From assembly GCA_009886755.1 (NCBI GenBank), contig QXYU01000030.1, positions 19,520 through 83,519 on the forward strand: DNA of 64,000 nt. Reading direction: 5' to 3'. The notes beneath the pieces were generated by a model. The model was not told where the DNA came from, ran no database searches, and saw nothing but the letters and a program-made list of their open reading frames with translations. This DNA comes from Flavobacteriaceae bacterium. Lineage in GTDB: Bacteria > Bacteroidota > Bacteroidia > Flavobacteriales > Flavobacteriaceae. Below are positions 46,915-56,576 of the stretch, one piece after another. Each line of letters begins with the position of its first letter. The stretch's first letter is position 1. The position numbers were made by a program, and so were the translations under genes.

Positions 46915-49900
46915 TTAACTTTGATCCGTGTTGCGCACTTTGACTTGATACATCACGTTGGGTTTGGTCCCGACGTGCTCCAATAAGTGATACATCCGTG
47001 AATCTTCTTTTAACTGAGCTACTTGGCTCTCTTTATCATTGATATCACCAAAGACCATGGCTCCGCTATCACAAGCATTGGAACAGGCTGTTTGGAATTC
47101 TCCATCTTTAATTTGACGTCCTTCCAATTTGGCATCCAAAATAGTTTTCTGTGTCATTTGAATACACATCGAACATTTTTCCATTACACCACGAGAACGA
47201 ACAACTACATCAGGGTTTAATACCATGCGTCCAAGATCATTGTTCATGTGGTAGTCAAATTCGTCGTTTTGGTTGTATAAGAACCAGTTGAAACGACGTA
47301 CTTTATATGGACAGTTGTTTGCGCAGTAACGAGTTCCCACACAACGGTTGTATGCCATATGATTTTGTCCCTGACGCCCATGAGAAGATGCTGCCACAGG
47401 GCAAACAGTTTCACAAGGTGCGTGGTTACAGTGCTGACACATTACTGGCTGGAATGTTACCTGTGGATTTTCGGAGGCTTGCTCCATCTCTCCGAAAGTG
47501 GTTAAGGAATCGCCGAGTCCCGAAATATTTTCCTTGGTATCAAGATCTCCTTCGAAAGAAGTGTCCGAGGAATAATAACGGTCAATACGCAACCAGTGCA
47601 TATCTCTTGACTTTCGTACCTCTTTTTTCCCAACTACAGGAACGTTATTCTCAGCGTGACAAGCAATAACACAGGCGCCACAACCAGTACAAGCATTCAA
47701 GTCAATAGAAAGATTAAAGTGATGTCCAATAGAACGATCAAACTCTTGCCACATATCTACTTCTGGAGAAGTAACGGGCATTTCCATGTGATTCTTGGAT
47801 ACTTCAGGAACAGGATTCCAGTAGTAGCTGTCTTTGGTGTTAAACACCTCAAGGGTTGTTTCCTTTACGATATCACCTCTTCCCATAAGGGTATTGTGCA
47901 ACTGAACACAGGCAAATTCGTGATACCCTTCTGCCGGAGCAATGGAAACGTTTTGGATTTTATTCTGGCCAAAGTAAAGTGCATAGGCATTAACACCTAC
48001 TTGCATTTCCTCTTTGAGTCCCATTCGTTCTCCATAACCAAAAGCCAAGCCAATGGTTCCCAGCGTTTGTCCGGGCTGAATAAGAACAGGTGCTACCAAG
48101 TTTTTGCCGTTAACCGTAATCGATGCATAACTTCCGTTCAAGGCGCCGTTGGCAACATTAACATTTTTCAAACCAATACGATCTGCATCCGCTTTAGAAA
48201 GCGTCAGGTAGTTATCCCATGATACTCGTGTAATTGGATCTGGAAACTCTTGCAACCAAGGGTTATTGGCTTGCTGTCCGTCACCCATCCCTGTTTTGGT
48301 ATAAAGAACCAACTGCATGCCTTCGTCTTTGGCTTTGCTCAGTGATTTTAGATGACTGGTTGCATTAACACTATTCTTTTGAGAAAGTGGTGCCACTTCA
48401 CGTTGAAAATATCCGTCATGAAGCGTTTGATTCCAAGAAGCTCCATATAAAACTGAACTGTTCCAATTGGATTTTAAACGCTCGTAATAGGATTCGTTGC
48501 TTCCAGAAAGCTTTAATAATACATCTTGAAATTGCTGTGTATCAAACAAAGGTTTGATGGTAGGCTGTGAAAGCGCGTAATGTCCTTTTTTGATTTCATA
48601 GTCACCCCATGCTTCAAGATAATGAGGGATCGCAGCAACATATTGTGCCACAGCAGCCGTTTCATCTTCTTTACTTACAAAGGCTAAACTTAAATCTAGC
48701 TGACCAAAGGCTTCTCCCATTCCAGTACCTTCAGCAAGAGTCAATAATGGATTTGCCCCATAGGTGATCAAACCATTTACTTTCTTGGATTTAATATCAG
48801 AAAGCAACTGCAATACCTCTTGGGTATTTCCCTGACGTGTCATTTTTGGATGTCCTGGTTGGAAGGCTTCACTGGCTAATTTTTGATTGACTGCAAGAAC
48901 TAATTCTTGAGCAGCAGCTGTTTCAATTCCAGTAACTAATACGCCTTTTTTTTTAGCAGTCCGCAAACTTTCAACCGCTTGGGCTACGTGTTTCTTGTGG
49001 GGGTCACTAAGTGTGGTCGTATCGGCCTCTCCCAAAACTTGGGCTGCAATACTCGCTAAAATATTTTTTAATTCCGCTGGAGTTGCTGGTACACGATGAT
49101 CGGCATTAGCTCCGGCAAGAGACATATTAGACTCAAACTGAAAATGCTTGGACATCTTTTGGTGTCTTTCTTTTCCAGCAGGGACTCTTCCTTTTGCATA
49201 ACTTCCGTCAAAACCACCCCCTTGCCAGTCTCCTACAATATCAGCATCAACAGAAACAATGGCTTCTGTATTGGAGAAATCGTAATCGGCTAGGGCGCGA
49301 ACTCCATATATATTTTCAAAAGCATCCAAAGCCGCATCTTCAGACACACTGTCGTAGATAACATGTTTGACATTAGGGAATTTGGATACAAAACTTTCGA
49401 TAACGGCTTGCGTGGTTGGACTGGCCAGTGTCTGAGTCAACAAAACAATTGGCTTGTTTGTTGCTGCCATGGCTTGCATCTTGGCGCCTACTTGTAGGTA
49501 GAAATCATCCCAAGAGACATCCACACCATTGGCTTTGGGCCCTTGCAGACGCAATGTGTCATACATCGATAATACGGAGGCATGAACTCGTGCATTGGCA
49601 GCATTGTTTACTCCTGCCGTTTTATTACTCTCTACTTTAATGGGTCGCCCTTCTCGTGTTTTGATCAAAATACTAGCAAAATCAAAACCGTCAGCAATTG
49701 TTGTGGCGTAATAATTAGCAATCCCAGGAATAATACGCTCAGGTTGTACTACATAAGGAACGGATTTGATAACAGGACCTTCACACGCCGCTAATGTTGC
49801 TGCTGCGGTACTAAATCCAACGTATTTTAAAAAGTCACGTCGGCTTGTGCCTGTTTCGTCTTCTGAATCCGTTGCCGCATCCACAGGAAGTTTTTCAACA

Positions 49901-49986
49901 AACTCGTTTTGTGTAAGATCTTGGACCATGGCGTTGTTTTCCTCCAACTGATCCACGCTTTTCCAATATGTTTTCTTTGTTGACAT
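46915..49986 (-). CDS. actB: Alternative Complex III iron-sulfur subunit ActB
   Basis: A 1023-residue protein fusing a molybdopterin-oxidoreductase-like domain without evident molybdenum cofactor ligation (~100-720) to a ferredoxin-type domain with four clusters of cysteines (~745-1000). A twin-arginine-type signal region (S-R-R-D-F-L-K, residues ~48-54) precedes a short hydrophobic stretch, as in other ActB proteins. The Fe-S blocks include CTGCGACVIAC, CQHCNHAPC and CVGTRYCANNC. It passes electrons from quinol to ActA. Standard position between actA and actC. Confidence 0.95.
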   Translation of the reverse strand: MSTKKTYWKSVDQLEENNAMVQDLTQNEFVEKLPVDAATDSEDETGTSRRDFLKYVGFSTAAATLAACEGPVIKSVPYVVQPERIIPGIANYYATTIADGFDFASILIKTREGRPIKVESNKTAGVNNAANARVHASVLSMYDTLRLQGPKANGVDVSWDDFYLQVGAKMQAMAATNKPIVLLTQTLASPTTQAVIESFVSKFPNVKHVIYDSVSEDAALDAFENIYGVRALADYDFSNTEAIVSVDADIVGDWQGGGFDGSYAKGRVPAGKERHQKMSKHFQFESNMSLAGANADHRVPATPAELKNILASIAAQVLGEADTTTLSDPHKKHVAQAVESLRTAKKKGVLVTGIETAAAQELVLAVNQKLASEAFQPGHPKMTRQGNTQEVLQLLSDIKSKKVNGLITYGANPLLTLAEGTGMGEAFGQLDLSLAFVSKEDETAAVAQYVAAIPHYLEAWGDYEIKKGHYALSQPTIKPLFDTQQFQDVLLKLSGSNESYYERLKSNWNSSVLYGASWNQTLHDGYFQREVAPLSQKNSVNATSHLKSLSKAKDEGMQLVLYTKTGMGDGQQANNPWLQEFPDPITRVSWDNYLTLSKADADRIGLKNVNVANGALNGSYASITVNGKNLVAPVLIQPGQTLGTIGLAFGYGERMGLKEEMQVGVNAYALYFGQNKIQNVSIAPAEGYHEFACVQLHNTLMGRGDIVKETTLEVFNTKDSYYWNPVPEVSKNHMEMPVTSPEVDMWQEFDRSIGHHFNLSIDLNACTGCGACVIACHAENNVPVVGKKEVRKSRDMHWLRIDRYYSSDTSFEGDLDTKENISGLGDSLTTFGEMEQASENPQVTFQPVMCQHCNHAPCETVCPVAASSHGRQGQNHMAYNRCVGTRYCANNCPYKVRRFNWFLYNQNDEFDYHMNNDLGRMVLNPDVVVRSRGVMEKCSMCIQMTQKTILDAKLEGRQIKDGEFQTACSNACDSGAMVFGDINDKESQVAQLKEDSRMYHLLEHVGTKPNVMYQVKVRNTDQS

Positions 49987-50006
49987 AAGTCTACCTTTCT
50001 AACTAG

Positions 50007-51284
50007 TTAATAATGGCACTTTCCACATTCTAAGCCACCCATTTGAGCTGCAGTGAGCTTCTCTACTCCATACTTCTTGGAAAGTTCCTCATGGATTTTC
50101 GCATAGTACTCGTTGTTCTCCACCTTGACGTTTGTTTCACGGTGACAGTTGATACACCATCCCATCGTCAACGGCGAGTACTGATACATGATTTCCATTT
50201 CTTCCACAGGACCGTGACATTTCTGGCATTCAATCTCACCCACCTGAACGTGTTGGGCGTGGTTGAAATAAACGAAGTCTGGTAAGTTGTGGATTCGTAC
50301 CCATTTTACAGGTTTCGTTTCTCCCGTGTAACGTTGGTTCTCTTCGTCCCAACCTACGGCAGCGTATAACTTTTTGATTTCATTGGTATAGAAATCCTTC
50401 GTGTAGCCGTTTTCTAAATCCTCTTCACCGTTGTATTCGGCTATATTTTTGTGACAGTTCATACACACATTCAAGGCAGGAATCCCAGAATGCTTTGAGA
50501 CACGTGCTGAGGAGTGGCAATACTTACATTCAATCTGATTGGCTCCAGCGTGGATTTTGTGTGAATAATGAATCGGTTGAACAGGCATATACCCTTGATC
50601 AACCCCTACTTGCATAAAGTATCCATAAGCAAAGTATGCACTAGACAACAGGAGAAAGATCACGGAGACAAAAACCAAAAATTGGTTTTGTGCAAAGGCT
50701 TGCCAAATGGGTGTTCGTTTTGGTTTGTCTTCTATGGCAAGTTCTACGCCACTCGCTTGGGCAATGCGAAGCAATGTTTTTTGAACCAAGAAGAGCATTA
50801 CCAAAAGAAGTACAAACACCAAAGCCAAAACGGCTAGGATGATCTCATTGGTAATCCCAGAAGCTGGGGCTGCTACTCCTACAGGAGTTGTTCCTGCTGG
50901 TGGTGTTGTGACAGGGGGAACATAGTCCGTATAGGCCAAAATGTTGTCGATATCAGCATTACTCAACTGAGGAAATGCTGTCATGGCTGTTTTGTTATAC
51001 TCTTCCCAGATAGCAACTGCTTGCGCATCTCCGGCCTTGATCATTGCCGAACTATTTTTAATCCAGCTGTACAACCACTCCTTATCATACTTTGCCGAAA
51101 CCCCTCTCAAAGCAGGACCAACTGCTTTCTTGTTCAACTTATGACAGGCAGCACAGTTGGCATTAAAGAGCTTCTTACCTGCCATGGGATCAGGCTCTTG
51201 TTCTTGCGCTATGGCTGACACAGCCAGTAAAGTGAACAGGGTGAGAAGGATCATTTGTCGCCATCCGACGAAAAATTTCACCAT
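50007..51284 (-). CDS. actA: Alternative Complex III multihaem cytochrome ActA with fused monohaem domain
   Basis: A 425-residue exported cytochrome with six CxxCH motifs: CAACH near the N-terminus, then CKYCH, CMNCH, CQKCH, CINCH and CGKCH at the very C-terminus. The N-terminal ~100 residues form a separate class I cytochrome c domain, joined by a proline/threonine-rich linker and a helix (~145-165) to the pentahaem ActA domain. ATG 51284 is preferred to the TTG at 51317; the signal peptide ends near AIAQ. It is the first gene of the act-cox operon, with an exact -7 box 55 bases before the ATG. Confidence 0.93.
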   Translation of the reverse strand: MVKFFVGWRQMILLTLFTLLAVSAIAQEQEPDPMAGKKLFNANCAACHKLNKKAVGPALRGVSAKYDKEWLYSWIKNSSAMIKAGDAQAVAIWEEYNKTAMTAFPQLSNADIDNILAYTDYVPPVTTPPAGTTPVGVAAPASGITNEIILAVLALVFVLLLVMLFLVQKTLLRIAQASGVELAIEDKPKRTPIWQAFAQNQFLVFVSVIFLLLSSAYFAYGYFMQVGVDQGYMPVQPIHYSHKIHAGANQIECKYCHSSARVSKHSGIPALNVCMNCHKNIAEYNGEEDLENGYTKDFYTNEIKKLYAAVGWDEENQRYTGETKPVKWVRIHNLPDFVYFNHAQHVQVGEIECQKCHGPVEEMEIMYQYSPLTMGWCINCHRETNVKVENNEYYAKIHEELSKKYGVEKLTAAQMGGLECGKCHY

Positions 51285-51339
51285 TTTAAACGTGTTTATG
51301 TATGTTGAAAACTGCAATAGTTTCTTCTAAAATCCACCA

Positions 51340-51347
51340 CAAAAGTA
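51340..51347 (-). promoter_or_regulatory. -7 promoter box for the act-cox operon
   Basis: TACTTTTG on the minus strand, exact TAnnTTTG, in the divergent gap between actA and the SPOR gene. Supports ATG 51284 over TTG 51317 only weakly. Confidence 0.5.
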
Positions 51348-51478
51348 AGGCATAAGTCTTTTTCAGACCACCCCATTTGAGACATTTATGTAATTTAAAA
51401 CTGTTCTAAATAGAAGTGCCTTTTGTTTTGTAGATTCACTAAAAAAGTCTTTCTTTTGTTGAAGAAATTAAAATCAAA

Positions 51479-51862
51479 ATGCGATACTTTTTAAGCGTTT
51501 TTTTTGTCGCCAGCACCCTTCTTTTTGGGCAACAACAACCTATAAATACAACAGTTTTAGTAATTGAGGACAGCCTTGTAAGCAAGGCTTTTGCTTTGAA
51601 AATGGAAGCCGATAAAGAGCGCTATACGTCCTATGAATTCACCATTCAGCTCTATTATGGAGATTATGGGGGGGCACAAAGAACACTCAAAAGCATTGCA
51701 CGGATTGCTCCAGATCTGAAACCGGATTTGAGTTTTGAAACCCCAAATTACAAAGTTCAAGTAGGGCCTTTTAAAAAACGTTCAGAAGCAAAGTCACGAC
51801 TACAGGAGCTTAAACAACATTATCGTGGAGCTTTTCTTCTAGAGCCCAAAATGCAATACTAG
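51479..51862 (+). CDS. SPOR domain-containing exported protein
   Basis: A 127-residue protein with a signal peptide (LSVFFVASTLLFG) and a C-terminal SPOR domain (~residues 85-120, YKVQVGPFKKRSEAKSRLQEL), which binds denuded peptidoglycan glycan strands at division sites. Small periplasmic SPOR proteins of this kind are common in flavobacteria. It is divergent from actA and convergent with infB, whose stop lies one base beyond its own, so there is no room for a terminator between them. Confidence 0.9.
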   Translation: MRYFLSVFFVASTLLFGQQQPINTTVLVIEDSLVSKAFALKMEADKERYTSYEFTIQLYYGDYGGAQRTLKSIARIAPDLKPDLSFETPNYKVQVGPFKKRSEAKSRLQELKQHYRGAFLLEPKMQY

Positions 51863-51863
51863 G

Positions 51864-54602
51864 TTATTTGAGGGTTTTCTTGACCTCCACTTCTTGATAG
51901 CATTCTAGAACATCCTCAATCTTGATGTCGTTGTAGTTTTTCAACTGCAACCCACAATCATAGCCTTTGGCTACTTCCTTAACATCGTCTTTAAATCGCT
52001 TGAGGGACGTCAGGGTTCCAGTATGAACCACTACTCCTTCTCGAATCACACGGATACCAGAATTGCGGTACACTTTTCCTGAGGTTACCATACAACCTGC
52101 AATGGTTCCAACTTTTGATATTTTGAAGAGTTCTCGAATTTCCACAGTACCTGTGACCTCTTCCTTCATGTCTGGAGACAACATGCCTTCCATGGCGTCC
52201 TTCACATCGTTGATGGCGTCATAGATAATGGAATAGGATCGGATATCGATTTCTTCCTTCTCGGCCAATTCTCGAGAGTTTCCTGTAGGACGAACGTTAA
52301 ACCCAATTACAATCGCGTCGGAAGCCGAAGCCAATAAAACATCCGATTCGGTAATGGCACCGACTCCTTTGTGAATAATATTGACCTGAATTTCTTCCGT
52401 AGATAATTTCTGTAAAGAATCCGTTAAGGCTTCTACAGAACCGTCCACATCTCCTTTTAGGATCAGGTTGAGCTCTTTAAAGTCACCCAGCGCAATACGA
52501 CGGCCAATTTCATCAAGAGTAATATGTCGCTGTGTACGAACATTTTGTTCGCGAAGTAGTTGGGTTCGCTTGGCCGCAATTTGCTTGGCTTCACGCTCAT
52601 CTACTAGCACATTGAAATTATCACCTGCTTGTGGTGCACCATCCAATCCTAAAATTGAGACCGGAGTTGATGGCGGTGCCGATTCTAACGCCTTACTACG
52701 TTCGTTAAACATCGCTTTCACTTTTCCACTGTGTTTTCCAGCAAGGATATAATCTCCAATTTCTAAGGTTCCTGTTTGCACCAAAACGGTGGATACATAA
52801 CCACGTCCTTTATCAAGGTAGGCTTCAACAACGGTTCCTTTGGCACGACGGTCTTTGTTGGCTGTCAATTCCAAAAGTTCTGCTTCTAAAAGTACTTTTT
52901 CGAGAAGTTCATTGACCCCTGTTCCTTTCAAAGCAGAGATATCGTGGGATTGGATTTTACCTCCCCAGTCTTCTACCATCAGATTCATTCCAGCCAGTTC
53001 TTCTTTGATTTTGTCAGGGTTGGCTGTGGATTTATCGATTTTATTAATCGCAAATACAATGGGTACCCCTGCGGCTTGTGCGTGACTGATCGCTTCCTTG
53101 GTTTGAGGCATGATCGCGTCATCCGCTGCCACCACAATGATAGCAATATCGGTTACTTGGGCTCCACGTGCTCGCATGGCGGTAAAGGCCTCGTGTCCTG
53201 GAGTATCCAAAAACGTCATTTGTTGACCGCTTTTGAGTGTTACTCCATAGGCTCCAATGTGCTGGGTAATTCCCCCAGACTCGCCTGCAATAACATTTTC
53301 TTCGCGAATAAAATCAAGGAGTGATGTTTTCCCGTGGTCAACATGCCCCATAACAGTCACAATGGGGGCGCGTGGGCTAAGGTTTTCATCGTCTTCCTCC
53401 TCTTCTACAATACTTTCTTCTAATTCTGTTTTGACAAAATCAACTTCATAGCCAAATTCTTCCGCTACGATGGTTAGGGTTTCTGCATCCAAGCGCTGGT
53501 TCATGGTAACCATGATCCCTAGCGACATACAAGCAGAGATAATCTCGGTAGATCCGATCTCCATCAGCGTGGCGATTTCGCCTACAGTAATGAATTCTGT
53601 CACCTTCAAGATTTTGCTGTCTGCTTCTTGCTGCGCCAATTCGTCTTCTGACTTCTGACGGTGTTGCGATCGCTTATCTCTTCGGTATTTAGCCCCTTTG
53701 GACTTAGAAGACTTTCCTTGAAGTTTTTCAAGTGTCTCCCGAATTTGCTTTTGTACTTCTTCTTCTGTCGGCTCGTGTTTTGGCGCGGCTTGTGCCCGTC
53801 CTTTACCTTGTGGTTTACGGTTGCCACGAGCATTTCCTTGACCACCACCTCCGGCTCCGGGTTTGGGATCTTTACTGATGCGTTTACGCTTGCGCTTACG
53901 AGCTTCTTCTACACTTTTCTCTTTGGACTTAAAGGCATCCAAGTTGATCGTCTGTCCTGTTTTCTTAGGACCTGAGAGCTTTTGATATTGAGTTTTGATG
54001 GCTTCTTGCCCCTCTTCGCCTTCGGCTTTTGGTTTTTCTTCTGTCGCTGTCGCTGTTTCTTGCGTTGCAACTTTCGCAGGGGTTTCCGCTTTTACCTCCT
54101 CTATTTTCTCTACAGGGACCTCTTTAGCTGGACTGGCTTCGGGTGCCTTGGCAGGTTCAGGAGTAGGTTCTGCTTTTTTAGGTGTTTCTTTTTTTGCTTT
54201 TGCAGAAGCAGCTTTGGTCGCTTCTAGATCAATCTTCCCAACGGGAGTTAATCCTTTGAGAGCAACCTTAGGGGTTACTACTTTTTTTTCCGCTTCCTTC
54301 TCAGCTTCTTTCTGAGCTTCTAGCTGTTGTTGCAGACGTTCCTGCTCTTTTTGCTCTTGAATCTCACGCAGACGCTCTTTCTCTTTGCGCTTTTCTTCAC
54401 TGATTTCTTGAGAAGCATCGCGCTTGGATTTGTCCGTCTCAAATTCATCCAACAGTACCTGATAGGTAGTGTTATCAATTTTGGTGGTCGGACGAGCTAT
54501 CACTTCGATTCCTTTCTCAGATAAAAAGTCCACAACACGATCCAGAGAGATATTTAATTCTCTGAGAACTTTGTTGAGACGTATGCTTGGTTGATCGGAC
54601 AT
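51864..54602 (-). CDS. infB: Translation initiation factor IF-2
   Basis: A 912-residue GTPase that positions initiator tRNA. It opens with a bacterial IF-2 N-domain ([13 protein letters not shown]), has a long Lys/Glu/Ala/Pro-rich linker (~80-330), then the G domain: [17 protein letters not shown] and NKID motifs at roughly residues 413-530. Domains II-IV follow. It is last in the rimP-nusA-infB operon and also has its own -7 box. Confidence 0.97.
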   Translation of the reverse strand: MSDQPSIRLNKVLRELNISLDRVVDFLSEKGIEVIARPTTKIDNTTYQVLLDEFETDKSKRDASQEISEEKRKEKERLREIQEQKEQERLQQQLEAQKEAEKEAEKKVVTPKVALKGLTPVGKIDLEATKAASAKAKKETPKKAEPTPEPAKAPEASPAKEVPVEKIEEVKAETPAKVATQETATATEEKPKAEGEEGQEAIKTQYQKLSGPKKTGQTINLDAFKSKEKSVEEARKRKRKRISKDPKPGAGGGGQGNARGNRKPQGKGRAQAAPKHEPTEEEVQKQIRETLEKLQGKSSKSKGAKYRRDKRSQHRQKSEDELAQQEADSKILKVTEFITVGEIATLMEIGSTEIISACMSLGIMVTMNQRLDAETLTIVAEEFGYEVDFVKTELEESIVEEEEDDENLSPRAPIVTVMGHVDHGKTSLLDFIREENVIAGESGGITQHIGAYGVTLKSGQQMTFLDTPGHEAFTAMRARGAQVTDIAIIVVAADDAIMPQTKEAISHAQAAGVPIVFAINKIDKSTANPDKIKEELAGMNLMVEDWGGKIQSHDISALKGTGVNELLEKVLLEAELLELTANKDRRAKGTVVEAYLDKGRGYVSTVLVQTGTLEIGDYILAGKHSGKVKAMFNERSKALESAPPSTPVSILGLDGAPQAGDNFNVLVDEREAKQIAAKRTQLLREQNVRTQRHITLDEIGRRIALGDFKELNLILKGDVDGSVEALTDSLQKLSTEEIQVNIIHKGVGAITESDVLLASASDAIVIGFNVRPTGNSRELAEKEEIDIRSYSIIYDAINDVKDAMEGMLSPDMKEEVTGTVEIRELFKISKVGTIAGCMVTSGKVYRNSGIRVIREGVVVHTGTLTSLKRFKDDVKEVAKGYDCGLQLKNYNDIKIEDVLECYQEVEVKKTLK

Positions 54603-54618
54603 ATAATCAGCTTCGGTG

Positions 54619-54626
54619 CAAATTTA
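54619..54626 (-). promoter_or_regulatory. -7 promoter box for infB
   Basis: TAAATTTG on the minus strand, exact TAnnTTTG, 16 bases before the infB ATG and within the 40-base nusA-infB gap. Implies an internal promoter. Confidence 0.5.
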
Positions 54627-54642
54627 GAAAATTATTGGGCTT

Positions 54643-55875
54643 TTAGTCTTCAAACTCTTCTTTGAGGATTCTTACGACTTCTTTGATGGTTTCTTCCTCC
54701 AAATCCGTACGTTTTAAAAGGTCTTGGACTTCCAGTTCTAATACGGCCTTGGCCGTATCCAACCCTACTTTTTTGAATTCTTCAATAACCCATTCTTCGA
54801 TTTCATCAGAGAACTCCGTTAACTCTACATCCTCTTCCATACCTTCACGGTATACATCAATATCAAAACCGGTCAGTTTTCCAGCCAAACGAATGTTATG
54901 ACCTCCTTTTCCAATGGCTTTGGACACCTCATCCGGATCTAGGAATACTTGAACGCGTTTGGTTTCTTCATCGATTTTGAGAGAGTTGATTTTGGCAGGG
55001 CTCAAAGAACGCGTGATGAAAAGTTGTAGGTTGTTGGTGTAATTGATCACATCAATGTTTTCATTACACAATTCACGAACAACCCCATGGATTCGCGATC
55101 CTTTCATTCCCACACAAGCTCCTACTGGATCAATACGATCATCATAAGAGTCTACTGCTACTTTGGCTTTTTCTCCTGGAATTCGAACGGCTTTTTTGAT
55201 GGTAATCAACCCGTCGAATACTTCTGGGATTTCTTGCTCAAACAACTTCTCCAAGAAGACTGGAGAGGTTCGTGACAAAATAATTCGAGGTTTGTTTCCG
55301 CGTAATTCCACAGCATCAATCACTCCACGAACATTGTCGCCTTTGCGGAAAAAATCGTTAGGGATTTGTTTGTCTTTGGGAAGAATCAATTCATTTCCTT
55401 CATCATCGAGCAAAATAACTTCTCGGCTGCGAATGTGATGGACTTCTGCCGTGTAAATTTCACCGACACGATCTTTAAACTGGTTGAAAATGTTAGTGCT
55501 GTCGTGCTCAAAAATTTTGGCCACGAGGTTCTGACGAAGACTCATAATGGAGCGACGGCCTAGGTCTATTAGTTTAACTTCTTCGGAAACATCTTCCCCT
55601 ACTTCAAAGTCAGGCTCAATTTTTTTGGCTTCGGTCAATTCAATTTCTTCGTTGGGATCTTCCACTTTCCCGTCTTCAACAACAACACGGTTGCGCCAAA
55701 TCTCCAAATCCCCTTTGTCGGGGTTGATGATAATATCAAAGTTTTCGTCGTTTCCGTATTTTCTTTTCAAGGTGTTGCGAAAAACTTCTTCAAGAATCAC
55801 CATTAAGGTGACTCGATCGATGAGTTTGTCATCTTTAAATTCCGAAAAAGACTCAATGAGTGCTAAATTTTCCAT
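54643..55875 (-). CDS. nusA: Transcription termination/antitermination factor NusA
   Basis: A 410-residue RNA-polymerase-binding factor. N-terminal domain (~1-125), S1 domain (~130-200, VGEIYTAEVHHIRSREVILLDDEG region) and two KH domains (~205-340, ending with DEVSKAIGKGGHNIRLA). It lacks the C-terminal acidic repeats of E. coli NusA, which is normal for Bacteroidota. It is 11 bases downstream of rimP. Confidence 0.96.
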   Translation of the reverse strand: MENLALIESFSEFKDDKLIDRVTLMVILEEVFRNTLKRKYGNDENFDIIINPDKGDLEIWRNRVVVEDGKVEDPNEEIELTEAKKIEPDFEVGEDVSEEVKLIDLGRRSIMSLRQNLVAKIFEHDSTNIFNQFKDRVGEIYTAEVHHIRSREVILLDDEGNELILPKDKQIPNDFFRKGDNVRGVIDAVELRGNKPRIILSRTSPVFLEKLFEQEIPEVFDGLITIKKAVRIPGEKAKVAVDSYDDRIDPVGACVGMKGSRIHGVVRELCNENIDVINYTNNLQLFITRSLSPAKINSLKIDEETKRVQVFLDPDEVSKAIGKGGHNIRLAGKLTGFDIDVYREGMEEDVELTEFSDEIEEWVIEEFKKVGLDTAKAVLELEVQDLLKRTDLEEETIKEVVRILKEEFED

Positions 55876-55886
55876 CTTCAGTACAC

Positions 55887-56354
55887 TTAAAATTGAACAA
55901 TTATTTTGGCTCTGCTGACCGCATCATAGGTCAGCTCTTTTGTTTTACTTACCGTTGTTTTTCCTTTGCCCGAGGGCTTGGGTTCGCGTTGTTTCCAACT
56001 CAAGCTGAGGGTTTTTTCCGAAGCCTCCTCCAGTTTGCCAGTGTATACTTTGCCTTCTGTATCGGTTACCTCCAGTTTCCGTCCCACATTTTTTTTGTAT
56101 TGCCGGATCATGGTGAGCGGCTCTCCTACCCCAGCCGAAGTCACTTCAAGGGAGAAGTCGTGTTCTTCTCGATCCATGTTGTGTTCTATGGCACGGCTCA
56201 CTCGCATACATTCTTGCAAGGAAACCCCTGTATCACCGTCAATTATAATCTTTATGGCATGGTTGGCACCTATGTGCAGCGCAATCAAAAAAAGGCTTGG
56301 ATTTTCATCCAATGCTGCTTGTAATAAGGTCTCGACTTGTGTTTTAAAATCCAT
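55887..56354 (-). CDS. rimP: Ribosome maturation factor RimP
   Basis: A 155-residue cytosolic factor needed for 30S subunit assembly. The N-terminal alpha/beta domain (~1-85) includes IIIDGDTGVSLQECMRVSRAIE and DFSLEVTSAGVGEPL; a C-terminal SH3-like domain follows. It starts the rimP-nusA-infB operon, with an exact -7 box (56409-56416) 54 bases upstream. Confidence 0.95.
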   Translation of the reverse strand: MDFKTQVETLLQAALDENPSLFLIALHIGANHAIKIIIDGDTGVSLQECMRVSRAIEHNMDREEHDFSLEVTSAGVGEPLTMIRQYKKNVGRKLEVTDTEGKVYTGKLEEASEKTLSLSWKQREPKPSGKGKTTVSKTKELTYDAVSRAKIIVQF

Positions 56355-56408
56355 GCCAAAAAAAAAAGGGACTCAATGGTCGCCTCCTACTTCGATTCGA
56401 TAACGGTG

Positions 56409-56416
56409 CAAATATA
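56409..56416 (-). promoter_or_regulatory. -7 promoter box for rimP-nusA-infB
   Basis: TATATTTG on the minus strand, exact TAnnTTTG, giving a leader of roughly 50 bases. No TTG at -33. Confidence 0.5.
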
Positions 56417-56493
56417 GGAATTTTCATGAAAACACAGAATGGACACAGGGAAACAATCTCTATTTCATAAAAGCATGATGTACAAATTATCCT

Positions 56494-56501
56494 TATTTTT
56501 G
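56494..56501 (+). promoter_or_regulatory. -7 promoter box for the VWA-AAA gene pair
   Basis: TATTTTTG, exact TAnnTTTG, 75 bases before ATG 56577. The leader contains a ten-codon ATG-to-stop reading frame of unknown meaning. Confidence 0.45.
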
Positions 56502-56576
56502 GATGCTATGAAACTTTTCCTGTCCTGTCTCGCATTTTGATTGTCGATGGAACAGTGAAAACCTGATTTGGAAAAG

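Noticed and set aside
47656..48222. 188-codon plus-strand frame inside actB
   Set aside because: Antisense shadow of a strongly conserved iron-sulfur gene; composition is typical of a reversed frame.
56504..56576. Ten-codon ATG frame before the VWA gene considered as a regulatory leader peptide
   Set aside because: Too short and without repeats of any codon or a following attenuator hairpin; left as a note only.
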